Counted from the stretch's first letter, positions 17,366 to 27,290 are shown. The stretch is DNA of 64,000 nucleotides from Lysobacteraceae bacterium (GCA_004143945.1 SEHB01000010.1:58423-122422); one strand, 5' to 3'. The notes: generated by a model not told the origin, from the sequence alone. Numbers and translations: made by a program.

Positions 17366-18442
17366 ATGAACCGATGCCTTCCCTCGATCACGCTCCTGCT
17401 GGCGCTCGCGAGCGTTCCGGCAGAGGCGATCACCTTCTGCGTCGACGACGCGAACGAACTGCAGGCGACGCTCGAGGTCGCGCTGTCGAATGGCGACGAG
17501 GACGATGTGATCCGCATCGAAGCCGGCGTCTACCGCTCGATCTCGCCGGACGGCTTCCGCGCGTTCAATTTCTCCGCGATCGACGCCGACCTCGAGATCA
17601 GCGGAGGCTGGACCGAGAATTGCGGGTTGCGCCTTCCGGGCCTGCGCAGCACGATCGATGGCGAATTCGAGCGCCCCGGCCTCGTGCTCGGCGGCACCAT
17701 GGACGTGCGCGGGCGCATCCGGATCCACGGCATGCAGTTCGTGCAGGGCCTGTCCTTCGAGCCCGCCATCGCCGGTGGACTCACGATCAACCGCGGCTAC
17801 GACATCCAAGTCGAGTCCAACCTGTTTCGTGGCAATGCGACGAACGGCGACGACGGCACAGCCGCCGGCGCGCTGTACGCGCTGTCGGAAGGCTCGATCA
17901 CGGTGCGCGGCAACGTGTTCGTCGACAACGACGCGGACACGCCGATCCAGGTCAGCGCCGGCGCCGCATCGCTCCATTGCTATGGCATTCCGGCCGCCGC
18001 TGCGTTCATCAGCAACACGGTCGTCGGCAACAGCAGCGGCCAGGGCGCGCCGGGCGACATCGGCGGCGTGCGCGTCTACGGATTCCCGAACTGCAGCTGG
18101 AGCATCGCCGACAACATCCTGTGGGACAACACCGGCCTCGACCTCGCGATCTCGGTGGCGGGCGCGAGCCTGCGTTACAACGATATCGACGATCTGGGCG
18201 GCACCGAGCAACCCGCGACGAGCACCGGCAATCTCAGCGTCGAACCGGGGTTCGTGTCGGGCACGAACCTGGGCCTGAAGCGCAGCTCGCCGCTCGTGGA
18301 TGCCGGCACCAACGCACCCGCGGGGGGCCTGCCGAGCGCGTCGTTCGATGGCGGCCCGCGCATCGTCGGCGCGCGCGTCGACATGGGTGCGTATGAACTC
18401 GAGCGGTTGTTCACGAACGGGTTCGATCCAACCGGCTTCTGA
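17366..18442 (+). CDS. Secreted right-handed beta-helix protein (choice-of-anchor Q type) with GFD tail
   Basis: The 358-aa product starts with signal peptide MNRCLPSITLLLALASVPAEA. The body is a parallel beta-helix, with repeated short Asn-rich turns such as NLFRGNATNGDDG, NVFVDNDADT and NTVVGNSSGQG. The end SPLVDAGTNAPAGG followed by RIVGARVDMGAYE is the choice-of-anchor Q signature. The last residues LFTNGFDPTGF match the aromatic-x-x-GF(E/D) tail seen at 2066, 27520 and 56230. It is probably surface-exposed or secreted; the function is unknown. Confidence 0.83.
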   Translation: MNRCLPSITLLLALASVPAEAITFCVDDANELQATLEVALSNGDEDDVIRIEAGVYRSISPDGFRAFNFSAIDADLEISGGWTENCGLRLPGLRSTIDGEFERPGLVLGGTMDVRGRIRIHGMQFVQGLSFEPAIAGGLTINRGYDIQVESNLFRGNATNGDDGTAAGALYALSEGSITVRGNVFVDNDADTPIQVSAGAASLHCYGIPAAAAFISNTVVGNSSGQGAPGDIGGVRVYGFPNCSWSIADNILWDNTGLDLAISVAGASLRYNDIDDLGGTEQPATSTGNLSVEPGFVSGTNLGLKRSSPLVDAGTNAPAGGLPSASFDGGPRIVGARVDMGAYELERLFTNGFDPTGF

Positions 18443-18499
18443 ACACCCGCATCCGACGGGCTGGCCCCGCGACGTCGACCACACCCGCGGGCGACAGGG

Positions 18500-18913
18500 T
18501 CAAGCGCCCCGCTGGCGGGCCACGCGCCGCGCGAGCACCGCGGTCATCGCCTCGCTGACCAGCCACGGAATACCGTCGTCGGGCTCGGCCCACCTGCGCA
18601 CCGTCGCTGCATGCTCGTCGAAATCGCGCTCGATGCGATCGAGCGTGCGGCGCCAGTCGGAATTGCCTTCCCGTTCGATCGAACAGAACTCGAACGTGTT
18701 CAGCAGCCACTCGACGAGGAGCGCGCGTCCGTCATGGCCGGTAGCGTCGCTGTCGTAGGCGTCGAGCGCCGCACCGACGAGCGCGGGATCGGACATGGCG
18801 GCGGGCCAGTCCTCGATGCCGACGTCGTCGTCGGGTTGCACGCCGAGGCGCGCGTTCATGCGCTCGATCGTGCGTGCGGTCCAGTTGCAGTCCGGGCTTC
18901 TCGGGTCAGCCAC
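18500..18913 (-). CDS. Hypothetical protein
   Basis: The frame is open for a stretch with host-like codon use and a protein-like sequence (DCNWTARTIERMNARLG, SDATGHDGRALLVEWLLNTF, RRTLDRIERDFDEHAATVRR). The start is uncertain: GTG at 18913 (137 aa) or ATG at 18859 (119 aa), neither with a convincing ribosome site. It is acidic and probably helical, without signal or membrane segments. I do not recognise the family. Confidence 0.5.
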   Translation of the reverse strand: MADPRSPDCNWTARTIERMNARLGVQPDDDVGIEDWPAAMSDPALVGAALDAYDSDATGHDGRALLVEWLLNTFEFCSIEREGNSDWRRTLDRIERDFDEHAATVRRWAEPDDGIPWLVSEAMTAVLARRVARQRGA

Positions 18914-19243
18914 GCGCGCACCGATCGGTTCGAGTGGAGCGCAAGCGTACGACGGCCCCGCGCATTCGCACAGCCATCGATGTGAAGGCGCGCCGGCCGG
19001 ATCCTGCGACGCCCGGCGCCGCGACGGGGTCGATGCGGGTCGCTCACGGCGCGCGAAGTGCGCGCGCGAATCCGTCGTCGTCGCCACCATGACGGCCGTC
19101 ACACATTGCAATGGCCTCCGCGCACGGCGCACGCCGTGGGATCTGACGGGGAATGTCCATTGCTGCGGAATCCTGACGGCGGCCACGCAGGTGGCCGCAC
19201 GCCCGCGCGCTCCCCGAATCCATCCGCCAACGGGAGACACGAA
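18914..19243. other. Intergenic stretch without recognised gene
   Basis: About 330 bp between the hypothetical gene (minus) and the cyclase gene (plus). Both strands have only arginine-rich open frames typical of high-GC non-coding DNA. Promoters for the two divergent genes must lie here, but I see no clear -35/-10 pair. The only clear signal is GGGAG at 19232-19236 before the TTG start. Confidence 0.5.
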
Positions 19244-20401
19244 TTGAACCTGATACGGAAGCTCGGCACCGTCGCGCTCGCCAGCCTTGCCTGCACGGTT
19301 GCGACCCACGACCCCGCATTCGCGCAGTCGCTGCCACCGTTCGACCTCGCCACCTACGATCCCGCGCCGGGCCCCTCGCCGTGGGGCGCGGCGGACAGCG
19401 CGGGCGCGAGCAACACGCAGACGCCGGCCAAGGTGTACGAAGCAGTGCTGCGCATCGCCACCGGCCGCAGCTTCCGGCTCGCGCACGAGGTCGAGCGCGG
19501 GATGCCGACGTTCCCGGGTGCGAGCCCGCCGTTCGCGCTCGAGCGGCTGCCGCCGATGCAGCTGCTCGACCAGATGACCATCGCGGAGCAATTGCCGTTT
19601 GCGTTCCCGATCGGCCAGCTCGGCACGCAGGTCGATGCGCTCAACCACTTCGGCCACCTGCCGCATCCGGGTGCGTCGTTCGATGACGCGGTGTTTTACA
19701 ACCAGGTCACGGGCGCGCAGCTGCTCGCGGACGTCGGCCCCGACGATGCGTACGCGCGCCTCGGGGTCGAGCAGCTCAAGCCGTACTTCACGCGCGGCAT
19801 CCTCGTCGACGTGGCGCGACACGCGAACGGCGGGCATGCGCTCGCGGCGGGCCAGGAAGTCACCGCGACGATGTTCGTGCAGGCGCTGTCGGCACAGGGA
19901 CTCGGGCTCGGCGACATCCGCAGCGGCGATGTCGTCGTCGTGCGCACCGGCCATGGCGAGAAGTGGCATCTCGGGACCGGCGGCGTCGATGCGGACGGCG
20001 TCTTCCATCCGGGCTATTACCTCGATGTCGTGCCCGGCATTGGCCCGACGTTCGCGGCGCCCGGCATCGGCCTCGAAGTCGCCGTGCTGCTGACCCGACG
20101 CGGCGTCGCCGCGGTCGGCGCCGATGCGCCGTTCGTCGAAGTGCAGCCGAACGCGGTCGTCCCCGCAGGCGTGCCGTTCCCGGTCCACAACCACCTGCTC
20201 GCCAAGAGCGGCGTGCCGTTGATCGAATCGATGCACCTCGACGATGCGGCCGGGTTCGCAGCCGAACGCGCAGCACAGCTCGCACCGCTGCCGCCACCGA
20301 TGCGCAAGCTGCTCAATCCGTACGTGTTCGCGTTCTCGATGGACCCGATTCCGGTCGTCGGCGCGTCGGGTTCGACGGTCGCGCCGAAGGCGATCTTCTG
20401 A
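19244..20401 (+). CDS. Secreted cyclase-family hydrolase (kynurenine formamidase-like)
   Basis: This encodes 385 aa. The TTG at 19244 is chosen because it starts a signal peptide (MNLIRKLGTVALASLACTV..., cut near AFA) and is preceded by CGGGAGACAC. The mature part fits the PF04199 cyclase family: HEVERGMPTFPG, then GQLGTQVDALNHFGH and later GDIRSGDVVVVRTGHGE. The metal motif usually reads H-x-G-T-H-x-D; here both His are Gln (QLGTQVD), a variant found in the longer members. Reaction type: hydrolysis of cyclic or N-formyl amides. The substrate is unknown. Confidence 0.82.
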   Translation: MNLIRKLGTVALASLACTVATHDPAFAQSLPPFDLATYDPAPGPSPWGAADSAGASNTQTPAKVYEAVLRIATGRSFRLAHEVERGMPTFPGASPPFALERLPPMQLLDQMTIAEQLPFAFPIGQLGTQVDALNHFGHLPHPGASFDDAVFYNQVTGAQLLADVGPDDAYARLGVEQLKPYFTRGILVDVARHANGGHALAAGQEVTATMFVQALSAQGLGLGDIRSGDVVVVRTGHGEKWHLGTGGVDADGVFHPGYYLDVVPGIGPTFAAPGIGLEVAVLLTRRGVAAVGADAPFVEVQPNAVVPAGVPFPVHNHLLAKSGVPLIESMHLDDAAGFAAERAAQLAPLPPPMRKLLNPYVFAFSMDPIPVVGASGSTVAPKAIF

Positions 20402-20653
20402 CGAGGCCTCGCGCAGCCGCCACGCGCCCCACGACTCCGGGATGCGATGGGCGTGGGGTCCGTGGTCCCTGCCCGGCGCGACGCGCGGCTTGCAGCGGGC
20501 GATTCGAGATGCAAGTCTTGCGCGGTCGGGAATCCGAACCGAGGCGGCTGCAGTCGCGCATCCCGAGGGAAACGATGGACACGAGCGTGGACGGCGAAGA
20601 GGCCGGGCGTCACAGTCATGCGCGCGTGATGCGGGCAGCGCGTGACTGAGCGC

Positions 20654-23600
20654 ATGGACACGCAGCGCTGGCAGCAGGTCGCCGCGATTTTCGACGAGGT
20701 GGTCGAGCTCCAGGGCGACGAGCGCATGGCGCGACTCGATGCGCTCTGCGAAGGCGACCTCGAACTGCGCGCCGAAGTCGTCAGCCTCCTGCAGGGCGAC
20801 GAAGCGGCCGACAGTGCGCCGTTGCTGATCGATTCGCCGACGCGCGCGCGCGAGGCCTGGCAGGATCTGGTCGCGCCGGCATCGGCGATCGGATCATTGA
20901 TCGGCCCCTGGCGCGTGCTGCGCGAGATCGGTCGCGGCGGCATGGGCGTCGTCTACCTGGTCGAGCGCGCCGATGGCCAGTACGAGCAACGCGCAGCGCT
21001 CAAGCTCATGCGAGCGAGCGTTGACCCGGCGAGCCTGCGCCGGCGCTTCCTGCGCGAGCGACAGATCCTCGCCAAGCTCGAACATCCGCGCATCACGCGC
21101 CTGCTCGACGGCGGCGTGACCGCCGCCGGCGAGCCCTACTTCGCACTCGAATTCATCGATGGCGAACCCCTGCTCGCGCACCTCGCCTCACGCCCCGACC
21201 TCGACGCGCGCCTGCGGCTGTTCCTCGAAATCTGCGAAGCCGTGCAGTTCGCGCACAGGCAACTCGTCGTCCATTGCGACATCAAGCCATCCAACGTACT
21301 GGTCGACCGGGAAGGCCACGTCAAGCTGCTCGACTTCGGCATCGCGAGCCTGCTCGGGCCGTCCGCGACCGCTGCCGATGAAACCCAGCTGCACGCGCTG
21401 ACCCCGGCGTATGCGGCGCCCGAGCAGTTGCGCGGGGAGCCGGTGACGACCGCGACCGACGTGTTCGCGCTCGGTGCGGTCTTGCACGAAATGCTCACGG
21501 GCGTACGCGCGCACCAGCTGGCCGCGAACGCCTCGTCGCTGGATCGCCTCGCCGCGATCAGCAATCCGCGCCGCGCGCTGCCCAGTTCCGCGGTCGAGCG
21601 CAGGCACGCGTCCGCGCAACCCGAACCCTATCCGTCGGTGCCGGCGCGCCTGCTGCGCGGCGACCTCGACGTCATCACCGAAACGGCGCTGCAGGCGGAA
21701 CCCGAACGGCGCTACGCGACGGTCGACGCGCTGGCCGACGACGTGAGGCGCCATCTCGAAGGCGCGCCGATCGCCGCGCGGCGCGCGAGCGCGACGTACC
21801 GCTTCGGCAAGTTCGTCGCGCGCCACCGTGTCGGCGTCGGCCTCGCGACGGTCGCGCTGCTCGCGTTGCTCGCCGCGCTCGCGACCGCCCTGCTGCAGGC
21901 ACGGCTCGCGCGCGAGCAGACCGCGCAGGCGCAGGCCGCCGCGCAGCTCGCGATGCAGCAGAGCGACCGCGCCGAGGGCGTGCGTCGGATCCTCGTCGGC
22001 GTGTTCGAACAGGCCGAGCCCGACGCGCACGGCGGCCAGCCGATCAGCGCGCGTGAACTGCTCGAGCGCGGCGAGCGCCAGATCGCGGGCGCGTTCGAGC
22101 TGCAGCCCGCGGTCGAGTCCGACGCAGCGACGCTGATCGCCGAACTCTACGTGCAGATCGGCGATTTCGAACGGGCCAAGGCGCTGCTGCAGCGCGCACT
22201 CGACGCGAGCGACGATCCGCGCGTACCCGACGACGTGAAGGCGCGCGTGCTGGTCGGCATCTCCGTGGTGGAAGCCGAGACCAACGCCTACGATGCCGCG
22301 CTCGAGCACGCGCGCGCGGGCCTCGAACTGCTCGCGAGGATCGGGACCGGCACCGCGGCATCGATCGCGAAGGCGAACTCGGTGATCGCCGCCGTGCTGA
22401 TCGAGAAGGGCCGCCTCGACGAAGCCGAGGCCTTGCTGCGCGCGTCGCTCGCGCGCGACAGCGTTTCGCTCGGCGCGCACAGCGAGGCGGTCGGGCAGTC
22501 CTGGATCCACCTCGGCAACGTGCTCGCGCGCACCGACCGCTTCGACGAGGCCGAGCAGGCGTTCCGCACCGGCATCGCGACGATGCAGGCGCTGTTCGGC
22601 GAGGACAGTTACCACGTCGCGCACGCGCTCAACGAACTCAGCAGCCTGCTCAGCGACCGCAACGACTTCGAAGGCGCCGAGCGCGCCTTGCAGCAGTCGC
22701 TGCAGATCCGGCTGCGCACCGTCGGCGAGGACCATCGCGACACCTACATCGTGCGCCACAACCTGCTGGTGCTGCAGGAGACCGTCGGTCGCATCGCGGA
22801 GGCGTTGCCGCAGCGCCTCGCGCTCGCCGACCGCGCGCGCGCGAGCGGGCGCGTGAACCTGCGCGACCTCGCCTCGTATGACCTCGCGACCGGTCGCGAC
22901 CAGCGCGACGTCGGGCAGTTCGACGACGCCGTACCGACGCTGCGACGCGCGATCCAGGCGTTCAGCGACACGCTCGGCCCAACCACCGACGTGGTGGTGT
23001 CCGCCTGGCGCAGCCTCGGCACCACCCTGACGCTGGCGGGCCGCTACGACGATGCCGAAGAGGTATTGCGCAAGGCGCTGCAGATCCAGCTCGGCCGTCC
23101 GGAAGACAGCGCGCTGCGGATGGCCGCCGTGCAGCTCGATCTCGGCAACCTGCTGCGCCTGCGCCACCGCTTCGACGAGGCTTCTGCCTTGCTCGAATCG
23201 GCCGCAGCGACGTTCGACGACCGCGCATTCGCGAGCAGCAGCGTGCGACCGGCCGCGCTCGCCGCACTCGCCGAGCTGCAAATCGACCGCGGCGATGCGG
23301 CCGCCGCGCGCGAAAGCGCGCAACGCGCAGTCGAGGCGGCGCGTGCGAACCTGCTGCCGCGGCACTTCCTCGTCGCCGCGCCGCTGTTCGCGCTCGCGCG
23401 CAGCGAACTCGCATTCGGCAACGCCGAAGCCGCCGAACCGCTGCTGCAGGAGGCGCTCGCGCTGCGCGAGGCGATCCACCTGCCCGACGATCCGCGCCTG
23501 CTCGAGGTGCAGGTCGCGCGCGTCGCCCTGCTCGCAGCGCGCGGTCGCGCACGCGAATCCGCCGAGGCGCGCGCGTCGCTGGTTCCGCGCCTGCGCGCGT

Positions 23601-23662
23601 CGCAGTCACCGTACGCGCGCGACCTGCTCGCGCGACTCGATGCGGTCGACGCGAAGCGCTGA
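20654..23662 (+). CDS. Transmembrane Ser/Thr protein kinase with TPR repeats
   Basis: The protein is about 1002 aa. A Pkn2-type kinase domain spans roughly residues 80-380: glycine loop IGRGGMGVVYLVER, ALKLM with the ATP-binding Lys, catalytic loop HCDIKPSNVLV (Cys where HRD kinases have Arg), DFGIASLLG and TPAYAAPEQLRG. A membrane helix (VGLATVALLALLAALATALL) follows. The C-terminal 550 residues are tetratricopeptide repeats, outside the membrane. Such kinases in this order usually follow an ECF sigma-factor gene; none is seen upstream. A GTG at 20642 is an alternative start. Confidence 0.88.
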   Translation: MDTQRWQQVAAIFDEVVELQGDERMARLDALCEGDLELRAEVVSLLQGDEAADSAPLLIDSPTRAREAWQDLVAPASAIGSLIGPWRVLREIGRGGMGVVYLVERADGQYEQRAALKLMRASVDPASLRRRFLRERQILAKLEHPRITRLLDGGVTAAGEPYFALEFIDGEPLLAHLASRPDLDARLRLFLEICEAVQFAHRQLVVHCDIKPSNVLVDREGHVKLLDFGIASLLGPSATAADETQLHALTPAYAAPEQLRGEPVTTATDVFALGAVLHEMLTGVRAHQLAANASSLDRLAAISNPRRALPSSAVERRHASAQPEPYPSVPARLLRGDLDVITETALQAEPERRYATVDALADDVRRHLEGAPIAARRASATYRFGKFVARHRVGVGLATVALLALLAALATALLQARLAREQTAQAQAAAQLAMQQSDRAEGVRRILVGVFEQAEPDAHGGQPISARELLERGERQIAGAFELQPAVESDAATLIAELYVQIGDFERAKALLQRALDASDDPRVPDDVKARVLVGISVVEAETNAYDAALEHARAGLELLARIGTGTAASIAKANSVIAAVLIEKGRLDEAEALLRASLARDSVSLGAHSEAVGQSWIHLGNVLARTDRFDEAEQAFRTGIATMQALFGEDSYHVAHALNELSSLLSDRNDFEGAERALQQSLQIRLRTVGEDHRDTYIVRHNLLVLQETVGRIAEALPQRLALADRARASGRVNLRDLASYDLATGRDQRDVGQFDDAVPTLRRAIQAFSDTLGPTTDVVVSAWRSLGTTLTLAGRYDDAEEVLRKALQIQLGRPEDSALRMAAVQLDLGNLLRLRHRFDEASALLESAAATFDDRAFASSSVRPAALAALAELQIDRGDAAAARESAQRAVEAARANLLPRHFLVAAPLFALARSELAFGNAEAAEPLLQEALALREAIHLPDDPRLLEVQVARVALLAARGRARESAEARASLVPRLRASQSPYARDLLARLDAVDAKR

Positions 23663-23864
23663 CGCGATCCGCCTCGCCCCCACCGTCGCGGAAGTTGACG
23701 TCACCCAGCGTTCGACGCCGCGGCACGCGGCCACGCCGGCATGTCGCCATCGGGATGGGGTCGCGACCATCGTGATCGCGCGACGACGCTCCACCGGCGC
23801 CGGTCGAGCGCGGTTAATCGATGCTCCGCTAGAACGTGAATCCGTGCCGAGCAGGAGCCATGCG

Positions 23865-24350
23865 ATGAACCACGAGCGCGAACCCGCGACCGCCACCTCC
23901 GTCGAACTCGCGCGCTACCTCGGCACCTGGTACGAGATCGCGCGCAAGCCGCTGCGCTTCGAGGGCGAGGACTACACGGACATCACCGCGACCTACTCGC
24001 TCAACGACGACGGGACGATCCGCGTCGACAACCGCGCGCTCGATGGCGAAGGCGAGCCGAAGCAGTCCGTCGGACAGGCGCGCGTGCTCGAAGGCAGCGG
24101 GAATGCCAAACTCGAAGTCAGCTTCCTGCCCGAGGGCCTGCGCTGGATCCCGTTCACGCGCGGCGACTACTGGATCCTGCGCGTCGACAGGGAATACCGG
24201 ACCGCGCTCGTCGGAACGCCCGATCGGACCAACCTCTGGCTGCTCTCGCGCACCCCGCAGCCCGATTCCGCGACGCGCGCATCCTTCCTCGGATTCGCGC
24301 GCGAACAGGGCTTCGACCTCTCCGACCTGATCGAGCCTCGGCACGGCTGA
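23865..24350 (+). CDS. Lipocalin family protein (Blc-like)
   Basis: This encodes 161 aa and starts at the ATG at 23865, preceded by AGGAGCC. The lipocalin signature GTWYEIARKPLRFEG is close to the N-terminus, with further bacterial lipocalin motifs YTDITATYSLNDDG, GNAKLEVSF and YWILRVDREYRTALVG. The family forms an eight-stranded barrel that binds lipids or other hydrophobic ligands. Unlike E. coli Blc it has neither signal peptide nor lipobox, so this version should be cytoplasmic. Confidence 0.88.
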   Translation: MNHEREPATATSVELARYLGTWYEIARKPLRFEGEDYTDITATYSLNDDGTIRVDNRALDGEGEPKQSVGQARVLEGSGNAKLEVSFLPEGLRWIPFTRGDYWILRVDREYRTALVGTPDRTNLWLLSRTPQPDSATRASFLGFAREQGFDLSDLIEPRHG

Positions 24351-24586
24351 GCGCGCATTCGGTGCCGCTACGCTGCGGAGCGCACGCTTCGCGACCGACC
24401 TTCGGCCGTCGCGGGGAAGACCGTCGACGCGCACTGCGCGAGCTCTTCGCCTCGTCGCGCTGGATCGATGCTGCGCAGCCGGGCGCACGCGTCCGCCTGC
24501 ATGCGGCGCCGGGCGGCACACGCCGACGCACCGGCACGCGGCGCCCGGGGTTGCGGTACGCTGCGTTTTTTTCGAGCGGGACCGTG

Positions 24587-25195
24587 ATGCGAACCTTCGT
24601 CCTGCGCGCACGCGCGGCCCCCACCGACAGCGCGAAGCTGCTCGCCGCCATCGGCGGAGATGCGCATGTCGAGATCCTCGCGCACACGCTCATGAACGCG
24701 ATCTTCGTCGCGCAATCGCATCGGGCCGACGTCGTCGTCTTCCTCGTGCTCGAGAGCACGCAGGACTATTCGCGCGCGATCCGTTTCGATGCGAACGCGA
24801 CGCATGGCTTCGGCGGCTTCGACGAACGCGCGCTGCTCGGCAAGATCGCGCAGGCGCTGGACGCCTCGCGCGGCATGGGCAAGGACGAAACCCGACCGGT
24901 CGAGCCTGGCATCAGCGTGCGCACGGTGGCGTTCGAGCGCCTGGTGCAGGAGCTCGCCGCCGACCATGCGCTGTTCGTGATGGACCCGCAGGGCACGTCG
25001 ATCCGGGAACAGGCGTTCGACGGCAACCCTTGCTTCCTGCTGACCGACCACATCCCGATGCCGAAGAAGACCTTCAACAGCCTCGAGCGGCTCGGCACGA
25101 GGCGGATTTCACTCGGACCGGTGATGCTGTTCGCGTCGCAGTGCGTGACTTTGATCCACCACGAGCTCGACCAGCGCGCGACTGCAGCTCGCTGA
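24587..25195 (+). CDS. TrmY-like tRNA (pseudouridine-N1)-methyltransferase, SPOUT family
   Basis: The 202-aa product closely resembles TrmY: MRTFVLRARAAPTDS, HVEILAHTLMNAIFVAQSHR, VVVFLVLESTQDYSRAIRFD, the SAM-knot region FLLTDHIPMPKKTFNSLERLG and ISLGPVMLFASQCVTLIHHELD. Archaeal TrmY methylates pseudouridine 54 of tRNA, using S-adenosylmethionine. Most bacteria do not carry that modification, and the bacterial homologues have no settled role. The ATG at 24587 gives the family-typical N-terminus. Confidence 0.85.
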   Translation: MRTFVLRARAAPTDSAKLLAAIGGDAHVEILAHTLMNAIFVAQSHRADVVVFLVLESTQDYSRAIRFDANATHGFGGFDERALLGKIAQALDASRGMGKDETRPVEPGISVRTVAFERLVQELAADHALFVMDPQGTSIREQAFDGNPCFLLTDHIPMPKKTFNSLERLGTRRISLGPVMLFASQCVTLIHHELDQRATAAR

Positions 25196-25199
25196 GCGC

Positions 25200-25345
25200 A
25201 ACTTCCGTTCGCGCTGAGCGCAGGCCGCAGGCCGCTGAAACTTCCGTTCGCGCTGAGCGCAGCGGCCGCAGGCCGCGGAGTCGAAGCGCATGCGCACGTG
25301 CGACGTGCGCCCACGGCGGCCCTTCGACTCCGGCCTTCGGCCTGC
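25200..25345. repeat. Dispersed repeat with two direct copies and inverted arms
   Basis: AACTTCCGTTCGCGCTGAGC begins both 25200 and 25239. Further on, GGAGTCGAAG is mirrored by CTTCGACTCC, forming a long imperfect stem. This TTCGCGCTGAGCGCAG / GTCGAAG type of sequence is a common intergenic repeat in Xanthomonadales. It fills most of the space between the TrmY-like gene and the convergent DUF885 gene. Confidence 0.65.
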
Positions 25346-25430
25346 GCCCAAGGCGAACGCGTCTTCCTGATGTTCGCGCCGAGCGCAGCGACCGACCGCT
25401 GCACTCGGTACGAACCGGTTCACGCATGCA

Positions 25431-27290
25431 TCACACCTGCTTGCGCCCCGCGATCCACTCGTCGACGCGACGCTCGAGCAGCGTCAGCGGCAGCGCACCG
25501 CCGCCGAGCACCGCGTCGTGGAAGCCCTTGATGTCGAAGCGATCGCCAAGCTCGCGCTCGGCCTTCCTGCGCAGTTCCTGGATGCGGATCATGCCGACCT
25601 TGTAGGCCGTGGCCTGTCCCGGCATGATCAGGTAGCGCTGCACTTCAGAACGGATCGCGGCGATCGGAATCGCGCTGTTCGCATCGAAGTACGCGACGGC
25701 CTGTTCCTCGGTCCAGCCCTTCGCGTGCATGCCCGTGTCGACCACGAGGCGGATCGCGCGCCACATCTCCGAACTCAGGCGACCGAATTCCGAGTACGGG
25801 TCTTCGTAGGTATTCGGCATTTCCTTCGCGAGCCACTCCGCGTAGAGGCCCCAGCCTTCCGCGTACGCGGTGAACCCGGCCTGCGTGCGGAACTTCGGCA
25901 CGCCGGTCAGCTCCTGCGCGATCGAGATCTGCATGTGGTGTCCCGGCAGCCCTTCGTGGTACGCGATGACCTCGAGTTCGGGCTTGGGCATCGCGTTCAT
26001 GTCCGACAGGTGCGCGTAGTACACGCCCGGCCGCGATCCATCCGGCGTACCCGGGAAATAGTGCTGCGCGGCGCCGTCGCGCTCGCGGAACGCTTCCACG
26101 CGCTTGACCACGAGGTCCGCCTTCGGCAGCAGGCCGAAGTAGTGCGGCAGCTCCTTCTTGATGTTCGCGATCGCGCGCGTCGCTTCGTCGATGTACGCCT
26201 GGCGGCCCGCGTCGGTGTTCGGGAACTTGAATTGCGGATCGGACGAGATGAAGTCGAAGAACGCCTCGAGGTCGCCCTTGAAGCCGACGCGCGCCTTCAC
26301 CGCTTCCATCTCCCCGCGCAGGCGCGCGACTTCCGCGAGGCCGAGCGCATGGATCTCTTCGGCGCCCATCTCGGTGGTCGTCATCCGGCGCAGCTGGTTC
26401 TCGTAGTACGCCTTGCCGTTTGCATGCGTGGTGCCGACGCCCGCGGAATTGACGCGCGCTTTCGGCAGCTCCTGCTCGCACCACGCGATCACGCGCTCGT
26501 AGGCGGGCTTGACCTGCTCCAGCAGGGCCTTGCGCGCATCCTCCTTGAGCACCGCAGCGCGAGCCGCGTCGATCTTGCCGGCTTTCGCGAGTGCGTCGAC
26601 CTTGGCCTGCGCATCCGCCCACAACGCCGAATCCTTGCCGGCGCCGAATGGCGCGCCCGTGATGACCTTGCGCGACTGCTCGATCACGCCCTCGTAGGCG
26701 AACCTCGGCGGGCGCACGCCTGCAGCGGCCGAGGCGCGCGCGCGCTCGAGCAACTGGTCGAACGCGCGACCGGTCGCCTCGAGGCGCGAGACGTACGCCG
26801 TGAAGTCCGTTTCCTCGTCGACCTTGTGGAAGTTGATCAGCACGGTCGGCAGGAAGCCCTGCGCGCCGTTCATCTGGTCGAATGCATAACCGTCCGACAT
26901 GAATGGCAACGCGTCGCGCGCGTACTCGTACTGCAGCTTCCACAGGTCGTACGAGGTCCTGGCCTCGTCGCCGAGACGCGAATAGTCGAACGTGCGCTGC
27001 ATTTCGTCGACGCTCGCCTTCTGCCATGCCACGCGGTCGCGCTGCGCCTGAACGGACATGTCGTCGAGCTGGTCGTAGAGCTCCTTGCGCCCCTGGAACG
27101 TGAGCTGGAGCGGGCTGAAATGCAGTTGCTCCTCGTACTTGCGTTCGAACCATTCATTGAGGCGCGCGGTTTCCGAATCGGCAGGCCGCGGCGTGGCTTC
27201 CGCACTCGGCGGCACGGCCGGGGGAGCCGGCGTGGTGGCACATGCCGACAACACCAGGGCACATGCGAACGGGATCAGGAACTTGCGCAT
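25431..27290 (-). CDS. DUF885 family lipoprotein, putative metallopeptidase
   Basis: The 619-aa protein starts MRKFLIPFACALVLSAC with a lipobox (LSAC, lipid on Cys) and should be anchored to a membrane. Motifs match the DUF885 family: YYENQLRRMTTTEMGAEEIH, PGVYYAHLSDMNAMPKPELE, the HEGLPGHH zinc-binding signature, and GFTAYAEGWGLYAEWLAKE with the third ligand region. Relatives are annotated as secreted peptidases of unknown substrate. The length agrees with the family. Confidence 0.87.
   Translation of the reverse strand: MRKFLIPFACALVLSACATTPAPPAVPPSAEATPRPADSETARLNEWFERKYEEQLHFSPLQLTFQGRKELYDQLDDMSVQAQRDRVAWQKASVDEMQRTFDYSRLGDEARTSYDLWKLQYEYARDALPFMSDGYAFDQMNGAQGFLPTVLINFHKVDEETDFTAYVSRLEATGRAFDQLLERARASAAAGVRPPRFAYEGVIEQSRKVITGAPFGAGKDSALWADAQAKVDALAKAGKIDAARAAVLKEDARKALLEQVKPAYERVIAWCEQELPKARVNSAGVGTTHANGKAYYENQLRRMTTTEMGAEEIHALGLAEVARLRGEMEAVKARVGFKGDLEAFFDFISSDPQFKFPNTDAGRQAYIDEATRAIANIKKELPHYFGLLPKADLVVKRVEAFRERDGAAQHYFPGTPDGSRPGVYYAHLSDMNAMPKPELEVIAYHEGLPGHHMQISIAQELTGVPKFRTQAGFTAYAEGWGLYAEWLAKEMPNTYEDPYSEFGRLSSEMWRAIRLVVDTGMHAKGWTEEQAVAYFDANSAIPIAAIRSEVQRYLIMPGQATAYKVGMIRIQELRRKAERELGDRFDIKGFHDAVLGGGALPLTLLERRVDEWIAGRKQV

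Noticed and set aside
20404..20653. ECF sigma-factor gene expected before the kinase
   Set aside because: No frame in this stretch shows sigma region 2 or 4 motifs.
25109..25427. Open frames across the repeat near 25.2 kb
   Set aside because: They consist of translated repeat arms and have no counterpart in composition to real genes.
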